Origin: Demequinaceae bacterium
GTDB taxonomy: Bacteria > Actinomycetota > Actinomycetes > Actinomycetales > Demequinaceae
Direction of reading: 5' to 3'
NCBI GenBank assembly: GCA_016933155.1
Contig: JAFGBM010000009.1
Span: 39,034-103,033 of the forward strand
DNA: 64,000 nt
Shown: one piece after another, positions 53,117 to 61,198 of the stretch
Layout of the letters: each line of letters starts with the position of its first letter
How positions within the stretch are numbered: the first letter of the stretch is position 1
Notes under the pieces: model-generated
What the model was told of the DNA's origin: nothing
Seen by the model: the letters and a program-made list of their open reading frames with translations, nothing else
Databases searched by the model: none
Program-made: the position numbers and the translations under genes

Positions 53117-54189
53117 GGATCCTGCTCGGCCTGATCACCCCGCTCGTCGCCTACTCCGTCATCACGCTTCTCCACCTCATCATCCCGGTGAGGCGCACGA
53201 CGGGCTACGCCAGGAACGACGCGACCGGCGCACTGATGACCTACCGGATCAATGGGAAGTACGTCCTGTGGGCGAGCGTCCTGCTCTGGTTCGCGCTCGG
53301 GTACACCGACGTCGTCCCGTACGAGTGGCTGTACGAGACCCGATGGCTGGGGCTGGTGGGCGCGGTCGCCATCGGTTTGGGGTTCTCCTTCTTCGTCGTC
53401 CTCAAGTACCCGCCAACCGGCCGGCCCTTCCTGGCCGACCTTTGGTTCGGCCGGGCGAAGGAGTCGCAGCTCAGGGACGGCCTTGTCGACGCGAAAATGT
53501 GGTTCTACCTCATCGGTGCCGTCATGCTTCAGCTGAACGTGCTCTCCTTCGCGGCGTTCCACCTCGAGAACGTCGACGACGTCAACCCCGGCTTCCTCCT
53601 CGGCTGCGCGATGCTGACCTGGTTCGTCTGGGACTACCTGACGTTCGAGAAGATCCACCTGTGGACGTACGACTTCATCGCCGAGCGGGTGGGATTCAAG
53701 CTGGGGTGGGGCTGCCTGGCGTTCTACCCGTACTTCTATGCGGTGTCGCTGTGGTTCGTTGCGGATCGCCCCGACCCCGGTCGTGGGGCCTGGCTGACGG
53801 TCCTCTTCGGCGCCATCTTCCTCCTCGGCTGGGTGCTGACCCGCGGCGCGAACCTGCAGAAGTACCTCTTCAAGACCGCGCCCGATCGGGCGTTCCTGGG
53901 GATGAAGCCGGAGGTGCTGACCGACGGCAAGAACAGCCTCCTGGCGAATGGCTTCTGGGGCGCGAGCCGCCACATCAACTACCTGGGGGAGATCGTCCAG
54001 GCCGTGGCCGTGGCCCTGACCGCCGGCTACTTCGGGGTGTGGGCGGTGTGGCTGTACCCCGCGTACTACGTGGGCCTCCTGTTCACCCGCCAGGCCGACG
54101 ACGACAAGATCTGCCGGGTGAAGTACGGGAAGTTGTGGGACCGGTACGTGGCGAAGGTGCGGTACCGGATCATTCCGTACGTGTATTGA
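53113..54189 (+). CDS. ERG4/ERG24-type sterol-reductase-like membrane protein
   Basis: The GTG at 53113 overlaps the previous TGA. The 358-residue protein has about eight hydrophobic segments and the C-terminal signature ASRHINYLGEIVQ, LYPAYYVGLLFTRQADDDK, then CRVKYG, WDRYVAKVRYRIIPYVY, typical of sterol C14/C24 reductases. These reduce ring or side-chain double bonds with NADPH in the membrane. Sterols are rare in Actinobacteria, so a different isoprenoid or steroid substrate is possible. A diverged copy of its 3' part lies at 56211-56324. Confidence 0.87.
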   Translation: MRILLGLITPLVAYSVITLLHLIIPVRRTTGYARNDATGALMTYRINGKYVLWASVLLWFALGYTDVVPYEWLYETRWLGLVGAVAIGLGFSFFVVLKYPPTGRPFLADLWFGRAKESQLRDGLVDAKMWFYLIGAVMLQLNVLSFAAFHLENVDDVNPGFLLGCAMLTWFVWDYLTFEKIHLWTYDFIAERVGFKLGWGCLAFYPYFYAVSLWFVADRPDPGRGAWLTVLFGAIFLLGWVLTRGANLQKYLFKTAPDRAFLGMKPEVLTDGKNSLLANGFWGASRHINYLGEIVQAVAVALTAGYFGVWAVWLYPAYYVGLLFTRQADDDKICRVKYGKLWDRYVAKVRYRIIPYVY

Positions 54190-54402
54190 GTGCGGGTGGG
54201 ACATCAACTCAAGGTGAGTTCATGGAAGACGGAGCCGACATCGAACATGTGGCGCCCCTTCCGCGTTCATCAGGTCTTCAGCCTTTGGTCAGGAATCGCC
54301 AGTCGACCAGCGAGCCAGAGGGCAACCATCGCGAGACCAACGCGTGATTCAGAAAGTCGCCTGGTGCCGGACTCGCCCGTGGCTACAGGATCCAACGGCG
54401 AT

Positions 54403-56001
54403 CTAGGTCGGGTTGGCTCGGCGACGCCTACGCGTTCGCGACCGGTTACGGGTGCCCTCGGCACTTGATACTCGTCGAGAGCCGGATGCTGAGGTCGAGT
54501 CGGGAGCGCCTGAACCGTGACGAAGTCCCCATGCATGAATGAGCGCGTTGTGCAAAATGAATCTCCCCCGCAAATACACCTCGGCGTCGTCACGTCGATG
54601 ATAAAAGTGCAAGTACCGTTCATCGTTTCCAGTCCCCGTGTGGTTTCCAATGGCCCCAGCGAAGAACAGTAGCCGCAAGAGAGCCTCCGGATCGCTTGGC
54701 TGGCCGTCGGCCACTTCCGAGACGAACTTGGCGAATTGCTCGGCGTTGAAAATCATCCTGTTCATCGCCTGCAACGCATTCAAGGCGATCCTTGCCTGTT
54801 CGGGCCCCCCGGAAATCCCCGCAAACTCGTTTTGTATCGCGCCAACGAAGTACTTCGTTGAGTAGCGCAAAACGCCCTCTCGGACAATGTCTTGTGACAG
54901 AACGCCGTTTGTCTCAGGGAACGTGCCGCTAGCGTCGACCTTCCTGATTTCCTCAAATAGGCGAAGGAGGTCCCTTGGCGTGTGCCGTGTCAGGTTCAGC
55001 AGGTACTGAAAGACGGGGATCTTCTTCGTGCTATTTCGCCCGCCAACGGTGATGCAGTCCGGGAAGAAACCAAGAACATCAACGGCGCTGTCCCCTGCCT
55101 CGCGTGCAGCCTTGGCGTTGACTAACTGCATTAGTGGCGCATTCGTCCCACTGCGCCCCGACAGCACACGCCAATCTAGTTCGAGGGACAAGTCATCTCG
55201 CATCTTCTGCGAATCGGGCAGAGACAGTGCGATTCTTGAGAAACTGTCATTCCTCATGAGCAGGACAACGCTTCCTGTCGATTCGTGCTGAAGCAACTTC
55301 TGGTTCACCGCGTATGCCGCTTGGACTAGGGACGAGAGGCTTTCGTCGTACTTCGCGTCGTTTAGGAAGATGGAGTCGAGACCATCTAGAAGTAGAACGT
55401 GCCGGATCCCTGAAAGTGCTTCGCAAACCCAATTCTCGAGGTAGGGAATCAGGTTGAAGATGTTGAGTGAGGGGTTGCTCTCAGTCCGGTAAGTAGGCCC
55501 CAACTTCGGAATCGGAATCTCCAACGTAGTCTTAGCAGCCTTAAGAAGCGCTCTACCCTGAGCGTCTCCGACGAATCCGAAATCCCTAAGGAGTTTCGAT
55601 ACCCGCTGCACTTCGCGGTTCTGCTGGATCGAACAGCTCTGGTCCCTGAGAAGCAACTCCAGATAGTTGGTGAGCAGTATGAACTTCCATGCGACAACCG
55701 TTCGCTCGGGACCCGCCTCTTGGCCGGTTTGGACGCGCGTTACCTCAGCGAGCGGGAGTGTGGACGCGTCCCTAATCAGCGCGAGGTGATTTCCTGCGGG
55801 CTCGGACTCTTGCAGGAACCAGGCCAGTGCTGATTTTCCCGTACCTTTCGGGCCAAGTACGAGAAACTTCCTGCCCGCAACTACACGTTCGGCGGCGCTG
55901 TCGAGGTCAACATAACTCCGAAGGAACTCTTCGCGGTTCTCGTGGGCTTCATTGCGCGAATCGCTTAGTCCGAAGTACAACTCTTTGTACGTAGTCTTCA
56001 C
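54403..56001 (-). CDS. P-loop ATPase, Sll1717-type
   Basis: GTG 56001 is taken as the start because GAGGAG lies seven bases upstream and the product then begins with KTTYKELYFGLSDSRNEA, typical of this family. The open frame continues to 56196 but without such a signal. The 532-residue protein has Walker A GPKGTGKS at 50-57 and a Walker B-like VLLLDGLD around residue 240, with a helical C-terminal region and a basic tail. It is AT-richer than its neighbours, with non-local codon use, so it looks acquired. Sll1717 ATPases are of unknown role and common in genomic islands; a defence role is speculative. Confidence 0.8.
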   Translation of the reverse strand: MKTTYKELYFGLSDSRNEAHENREEFLRSYVDLDSAAERVVAGRKFLVLGPKGTGKSALAWFLQESEPAGNHLALIRDASTLPLAEVTRVQTGQEAGPERTVVAWKFILLTNYLELLLRDQSCSIQQNREVQRVSKLLRDFGFVGDAQGRALLKAAKTTLEIPIPKLGPTYRTESNPSLNIFNLIPYLENWVCEALSGIRHVLLLDGLDSIFLNDAKYDESLSSLVQAAYAVNQKLLQHESTGSVVLLMRNDSFSRIALSLPDSQKMRDDLSLELDWRVLSGRSGTNAPLMQLVNAKAAREAGDSAVDVLGFFPDCITVGGRNSTKKIPVFQYLLNLTRHTPRDLLRLFEEIRKVDASGTFPETNGVLSQDIVREGVLRYSTKYFVGAIQNEFAGISGGPEQARIALNALQAMNRMIFNAEQFAKFVSEVADGQPSDPEALLRLLFFAGAIGNHTGTGNDERYLHFYHRRDDAEVYLRGRFILHNALIHAWGLRHGSGAPDSTSASGSRRVSSAEGTRNRSRTRRRRRANPT

Positions 56002-56210
56002 CCCGAACTCCTCGGCGCTAGCCTGCTTCCCCTGTTTCCACAAGTCTCCCACAACACTCGATGGAGCGATGATCGAGCACCTCATTGCGGAAGCATCAAT
56101 TCGGAGCCTTCTAGGCGCGCAAGCGGTGACCAGTGAGACAGATCGCCCAAATTCGAACACAGGAAGGATGGGGATGAGTACTGACCACCTCATCACCTAC
56201 TTCAAGAAGC

Positions 56211-56324
56211 GTCCAGGTGTTGGCCATGACCCTGGCCGTCGGCTACCTCGGGGTGTGGGCGGTGTGGCTGTACCCCGCCAACTACGTGGGTCTCCCGATC
56301 ACCCGCCAGGCCGACGACGACAAG
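56211..56324 (+). pseudogene. Diverged fragment of ERG4/ERG24-like gene
   Basis: This 114-base piece aligns without gaps to 53995-54108 of the sterol-reductase gene, with 13 differences counted by eye (about 89 percent identity). The frame reads LAMTLAVGYLGVWAVWLYP then NYVGLPITRQADDDK. It is the tail of a lost paralogue, not a recent copy. It flanks the ATPase gene on the far side. The remaining gap between 56002 and 56483 has no further gene. Confidence 0.75.
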
Positions 56325-56483
56325 GTCTCAACGCACCACAGCGACTCTGCGAACGGCAGATCAGTCACAATCACGAATACCGGGACACGCCGATGAACCT
56401 ACCGAGGTTCGAACGCATGTTCGAGTATTCTTGATAGGGATTAGGCGTCCGGTGCGGCGTAGCGACTACGTCTCGGAAAGTGA

Positions 56484-56765
56484 ATGGATATGGATATCAA
56501 GATCGATTTCGACGAAAACGCTTTGCGAACACTCGTGAACGAGCAAGTACAACAGATCACGCAGGATGCTAACAACGACATGGAAGCGCTGTACGCCCGT
56601 TGTTCTAGACGACCGCTTGAGGAGATCAAACCCGAACTGAAGGCGGTATTCGAAAAGCGTGGGGGCCAGTTGAGTGAACCCGAACTCACCGACTACGCGC
56701 AGCGCATCCACGATGGGGTGAAGATCGTCTTCGAGGTCGACCCGAACGGTCTCAAGGGCATCTGA
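56484..56765 (+). CDS. Small hypothetical protein, 93 aa
   Basis: The 93-residue acidic, helical product (MDMDIKIDFDENALRTLVNE then QVQQITQDANNDMEALYARC) has no transmembrane part and no family I recognise. It is in the AT-richer island. A weak GGAAAGTG lies upstream; an alternative start is ATG 56490. Its features are those of small phage or island genes. The 253-base gap after it has no gene. Confidence 0.6.
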   Translation: MDMDIKIDFDENALRTLVNEQVQQITQDANNDMEALYARCSRRPLEEIKPELKAVFEKRGGQLSEPELTDYAQRIHDGVKIVFEVDPNGLKGI

Positions 56766-57018
56766 ATTACAGGGCCCGCCCTTCCTTGCCGCTTCGTCAA
56801 TGAGTCGGTCAACTGCTCCTCACGGTCACCGCTGCTGCTTTCCATCGTCTGCTTCTTAGGGATCGATTCTCCCCTTGTGACGATGGTGCCGGTGTCCACA
56901 GACCCAGTACAGGTGGATTTCTATGCATTTCGAAAGACATCCTTGTGACGATTCGGTGGATGTCTCCGCCGCCTGAATGGCTACGCCCCACCTCGGAAGA
57001 CCGTGAAAGACTAGCCCC

Positions 57019-59676
57019 ATGCCTGGACAGAACCTCACCCGCGCCGAGGCCGAGGCCCGGGCCACCGTCATCGCCGTCGACTCCTACGAGGTCACCCTCG
57101 ACCTCACCACCGGACTCATGGCCGACCCGCCGACCTTCCGCTCCACGACCGTCGTCCGCTTCGGCGCCCGCGCGGGCGAATCGTCCTTCATCGACCTCAT
57201 CGCACCCGCCGTCCACTCCATCGACCTCAACGGCGAGGCCCTCAGCCCGGCCCAGCACTTCCAGGACTCCCGCATCGCCCTCCCGGACCTCAAGAGCTCC
57301 AACGTCCTCACCGTCGTCGCCGATTGCGCCTACATGAACACGGGTGAGGGCCTCCACCGCTTCGTTGACCCCGAGGACGACGAGATTTACCTGTACAGCC
57401 AGTTCGAGGTCGCCGACACCCGGCGCGTCTTCCCCGTCTTCGAGCAACCCAACCTCAAGGCCATGTTCCAGTTCACGGTGACCGCCCCCGACCACTGGCA
57501 CGTCCTGTCCAACTCGCCCACCCCGAAGCCCGAACCAGTTCCCGACCAGACCGTCACCATCGGCAAGACCAAACGCGGCCTCGCCACCTGGGCCTTCGAA
57601 CCCACCGGCACCCTCCCGTGCTACGTGACCGCGATCGTCGCCGGTCCGTACCACAAGGTCCCGGGCTCCATCCTCAGCAAGGCCGGCCGCCTCGAAGCGA
57701 GCGTCTACTGCCGCAAACCCCTCGCCGAGTTCCTCGACGCGGACGTCATCCTCGACGTCACCCAGAAGGGCTTCGACTTCTACGAGGAACTCTTCGAGAT
57801 GCCGTACCCGTTCCCCAAGTACGACCAGATCTTCGTGCCCGAGTTCAACGCCGGCGCGATGGAGAACGCCGGCTGCGTGACCTTCACCGAGGACTACGTC
57901 TTCCGGAGCAAGGTCCCCGAGGCCCGTCGCGAGCGCCGCGTCGTCACCGTCCTCCACGAGCTCTCCCACATGTGGTTCGGCGACCTCGTCACGATGAAGT
58001 GGTGGGACGACCTCTGGCTCAACGAGTCCTTCGCCGAGTACGTCTCCACCCTCGCCACCGCAGAGACCATCCAGGGGCCTGCCGCCTGGACCACCTTCAA
58101 CTCGCTCGAGAAAGCGTGGGCCTACCGCCAGGACCAACTCCCCAGCACCCACCCCATCGTCGCGACCATCAACGACCTCGAGGACGTCGAGGTCAACTTC
58201 GACGGCATCACCTATGCCAAGGGTGCATCCGTGCTCAAGCAACTCGTCGCGTGGGTCGGACGGGAGGACTTCTTCGCCGGCGTGGCCGAATACTTCCGCA
58301 AACACCACCGCCGGAACACCACCCTCCGAGACCTTCTCATCGAACTCGAGAAGACCTCCGGCCGTGACCTGGAGGCATGGTCGGGACTGTGGCTCGAGAA
58401 AGCCGGGGTCACGACGCTTCGGCCGGATATCGAGGTCAGGGACGACGGCGTCATCACGGGGTTCGCCGTCACCCAGGAAGCACCGAAGGAATGGCCGACG
58501 TTGAGGCCCCACCGGCTCGGAATAGGCGGATACGACGTCGTGGGAACCGGGGCGAAGACCAGACTCAAGCGGAGTTGGTTCGTCGAGACGGACATCGACG
58601 GCGCCCTCACGGATGTTCCCGACGTCGTCGGCAAACCCCGCCCCGCCCTCCTCCTCGTCAACGACGACGACCTCGCCTACGCGAAGATCCGGCTCGATCA
58701 TTCCTCCCTCGCCACCGCCATCGAAAGCGTCGGCCACATCGAGGAATCATTGCCCCGCTCGATGGTCCTCGCCGCCGCATGGGACATGACCCGCGACGCC
58801 GAGATGCCCGCCCGCTCCTTTGTCGACCTCGTCCTCAAGAACGTCGGCGCCGAGCGCGAGTCCACCATCACACTGATGCTCCTCCGCCAGCTCGCCACGG
58901 CCATCGATCTATACGTCGAACCGAGGGCCTCGCGGGTGACGTGGGAGCGAACGGCCGACGCCCTTTGGACGCTGGCGAAGGAGGCGGCGTCCGGCAGCGA
59001 CAACCAACTCCAGTTCGTTCGGGCGTTCGCGGGGAGGGCACACGCCGAGGCGCAGCTCGACGCCGTCGAGGCCCTCCTCCAGGGGACAGCCAAACTCGAA
59101 GGTCTCGCCGTCGACACCGACCTCGGTTGGGACCTCCTCATCGGTCTGGTGGCCGGCGGCCGCGCAGGAACGACGGAGATCAAGGCCATGCTGAAGAAGG
59201 ACGCGACGGCGTCCGGGGAGCGAAGGGCGGCCCATGCTCGGGCGGCAATTCCGACGGCCAAGGCCAAGCGGGCGGCGTGGGACGCGCTCATCAACGCGCC
59301 CGAGGGTGCGGACCTGCCGAACGCCCTCCAGTCCGCGACGACGGCCGGATTCAACCACGTCCACGACACGACCCTGCTAGAGCCCTTCATCGACGACTAC
59401 TTCGGGATGCTCCGCCGCGTCTATGAAACCAAGACGAACGAGATGGCCACCAACCTCATCGAAGGCCTCTATCCCGTGCTCCACGCCGGACGCGTCAAGG
59501 ACCTCCAGGACAGGACAGACGCGTGGCTCGAAGCGAACAAGGATGCCCACCCCGCACTTCGGCGGCTCATCATCGAGGGCCGGGATGGGGTCAGGCGATC
59601 ACTCACGGCCCAGCACTTCGACACGAACGACTTCGGTGCCACCAACAGCTGGCCGGAGCCGCCGCTCAGGAAGTAG
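57019..59676 (+). CDS. pepN: Aminopeptidase N (M1 family)
   Basis: The 885-residue cytoplasmic metallo-aminopeptidase removes N-terminal residues from peptides. The exopeptidase motif GAMEN is at 279-283, the zinc motif HELSH at 313-317 and the third ligand Glu336 in NESFAEY. It has the actinobacterial PepN length and C-terminal ERAP1-like helical domain. The 3' end overlaps that of the convergent membrane-protein gene by 11 bases. Housekeeping gene; regulation not visible. Confidence 0.96.
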   Translation: MPGQNLTRAEAEARATVIAVDSYEVTLDLTTGLMADPPTFRSTTVVRFGARAGESSFIDLIAPAVHSIDLNGEALSPAQHFQDSRIALPDLKSSNVLTVVADCAYMNTGEGLHRFVDPEDDEIYLYSQFEVADTRRVFPVFEQPNLKAMFQFTVTAPDHWHVLSNSPTPKPEPVPDQTVTIGKTKRGLATWAFEPTGTLPCYVTAIVAGPYHKVPGSILSKAGRLEASVYCRKPLAEFLDADVILDVTQKGFDFYEELFEMPYPFPKYDQIFVPEFNAGAMENAGCVTFTEDYVFRSKVPEARRERRVVTVLHELSHMWFGDLVTMKWWDDLWLNESFAEYVSTLATAETIQGPAAWTTFNSLEKAWAYRQDQLPSTHPIVATINDLEDVEVNFDGITYAKGASVLKQLVAWVGREDFFAGVAEYFRKHHRRNTTLRDLLIELEKTSGRDLEAWSGLWLEKAGVTTLRPDIEVRDDGVITGFAVTQEAPKEWPTLRPHRLGIGGYDVVGTGAKTRLKRSWFVETDIDGALTDVPDVVGKPRPALLLVNDDDLAYAKIRLDHSSLATAIESVGHIEESLPRSMVLAAAWDMTRDAEMPARSFVDLVLKNVGAERESTITLMLLRQLATAIDLYVEPRASRVTWERTADALWTLAKEAASGSDNQLQFVRAFAGRAHAEAQLDAVEALLQGTAKLEGLAVDTDLGWDLLIGLVAGGRAGTTEIKAMLKKDATASGERRAAHARAAIPTAKAKRAAWDALINAPEGADLPNALQSATTAGFNHVHDTTLLEPFIDDYFGMLRRVYETKTNEMATNLIEGLYPVLHAGRVKDLQDRTDAWLEANKDAHPALRRLIIEGRDGVRRSLTAQHFDTNDFGATNSWPEPPLRK

Positions 59677-60673
59677 TCTCTTGAGGCGACCGGGCGAAGG
59701 CCCCCCGAACGGCCAAGACAAAGAGCCACAGCGCGAATGGCATTCCTCCGGCCCAGAACACGATCGGCATGAAGAAGAAGCTCCACGGGATGAAAGCGAC
59801 CGCCGATGCGATCCCGAGGTAGGTCAGGATCGCCCGCCGATTCACCGGAACCCATCGGAATCGCACGACACTTCCATCGCTCTTGTGGCGAAGGTTCCGG
59901 GCGGTGAGAAGGACGAACAGCGCATACAAGCCGAGGGCCATGAGTTGTCGTCCCCCGCTGATCGGCCCACGCTCCTCGGTCTCCACATTCGCCAAGGCGA
60001 TGAATAATCCGAAGAGAACGGTGAGACAGGCAACCAAGCCAATGATCCCCAGTCGTGTGGGCATCACGTCCGCCAGTGTGGCGGACTTCCCAACCCGACG
60101 CGTCAGCCTGATGGTCCCCCAAACCACGGGAACCGAGGCGACCAGGGCGAGCGGTGCGATCCACGGGGCGCCCTGGGAATAGTGCCCGGCCGATTGGAAG
60201 GCGAACAGGATCAGCACGACCCACGCTGCCCGCGAGCCAAGCCGGCGAACACGGGGTGGGAGGGCGGAAGCGAGAGTCGGCGACTCGACCATGATCTGTT
60301 CGGCAAGGAGGATCGGCAGGATGACGGACATGAATGGGTGCCAGACCATGGAGATGACGAGGAGCTCGGGAACCTCCACGAGCCCGGTACTGACGATGTC
60401 ATCCCATGGCTGATCCCACAGCACGTGGGTGATGTAGAACTCGTAGAGTCCCATGACCACGCCAGCGCACCAGAGCGCCAGCAGGGTTGGCCGCTGGTTG
60501 ACGCGAAGCACGATCGCGGCCACCAACAGCGTCTGCGCTCCGTATACCGGGACGAGCAGAATCCACTGCGGCGGGAAGACCAATCCCCAGGGGGCCGAGG
60601 CACACGTGACCTCGGCCAACCCGATAGACAGGACCGTGATGAGGAGGGCCGCAGTCCAGCGTTGTCGACTCAC
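59666..60673 (-). CDS. Multi-pass membrane protein, unknown function
   Basis: The GTG at 60673 follows TTGGAGG by five bases, better than ATG 60685, which overlaps that signal. The 335-residue protein has about nine hydrophobic segments and a mid-chain motif GLYEFYITHVLWDQPWDD with an Asp/Glu/His set in a loop. No family recognised. It is 48 bases downstream of a lipoprotein gene that runs in the same direction only by distance; no coupling is visible. Confidence 0.78.
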   Translation of the reverse strand: MSRQRWTAALLITVLSIGLAEVTCASAPWGLVFPPQWILLVPVYGAQTLLVAAIVLRVNQRPTLLALWCAGVVMGLYEFYITHVLWDQPWDDIVSTGLVEVPELLVISMVWHPFMSVILPILLAEQIMVESPTLASALPPRVRRLGSRAAWVVLILFAFQSAGHYSQGAPWIAPLALVASVPVVWGTIRLTRRVGKSATLADVMPTRLGIIGLVACLTVLFGLFIALANVETEERGPISGGRQLMALGLYALFVLLTARNLRHKSDGSVVRFRWVPVNRRAILTYLGIASAVAFIPWSFFFMPIVFWAGGMPFALWLFVLAVRGAFARSPQETTS

Positions 60674-60721
60674 AAATACCTCCAAGGACCGGTTGCGATC
60701 GAACTAGGCGTTGCTGAAATC

Positions 60722-61198
60722 CTAGTTGTTCGCCGCGGCTCGCCTCTCGACACGAAGGACGCAGGAGAGCATCGAGTCTTCGGTGTACGGCATGGACGCG
60801 GAGTAGTCGCCGGATTCAAGCGGCGTGACACCGGTGACGTCATCCTGGACCAGGCCGACCGTCTCCCCCTCGTGGTCGATGAACGCGACCCAGACACGGT
60901 AGTCGACGTCGGCGCCGGTGGGGTTGGTCAACGTCCCCGAACCGACCCAGGTCACGCCGTCGCCCTCGCACGAGGAGGCCACGATGTCCGTGAGCGCGCC
61001 CACGTAGTCGCCCTCACCCTGGGAGTTGTCGACGTCGACGAAGACGTTGCCGGGGTCGAGAGGCGTGTGGTTGGGGGACGGGGAGGGCCCGGTCGACGGA
61101 GGGTTGGACGGCGGGGTCGGCGTCGCCTCGCCGCCCGAGCCGAAGCACCCGGTCAAGACGAACGGGAGGATCGCAACCATCAGGACCTTGCGCTTCAT
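60722..61198 (-). CDS. Lipoprotein with FxLYD-like domain
   Basis: The ATG at 61198 overlaps the stop of the DUF11 gene (ATGA). Lipobox LTGC (Cys18), then a Pro/Ser/Thr-rich linker to about 45 and a beta-rich domain with GTLTNPTGADVDYRVWVAFI and GETVGLVQDDVTGV, resembling FxLYD domains. It is anchored outside the cell membrane. Translational coupling with the wall-anchored repeat protein suggests that both act at the surface. Confidence 0.8.
   Translation of the reverse strand: MKRKVLMVAILPFVLTGCFGSGGEATPTPPSNPPSTGPSPSPNHTPLDPGNVFVDVDNSQGEGDYVGALTDIVASSCEGDGVTWVGSGTLTNPTGADVDYRVWVAFIDHEGETVGLVQDDVTGVTPLESGDYSASMPYTEDSMLSCVLRVERRAAANN

Noticed and set aside
56211..56324. Recent duplication or target-site duplication
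   Set aside because: About 13 of 114 bases differ, so it is a diverged paralogue fragment and not an exact insertion repeat.
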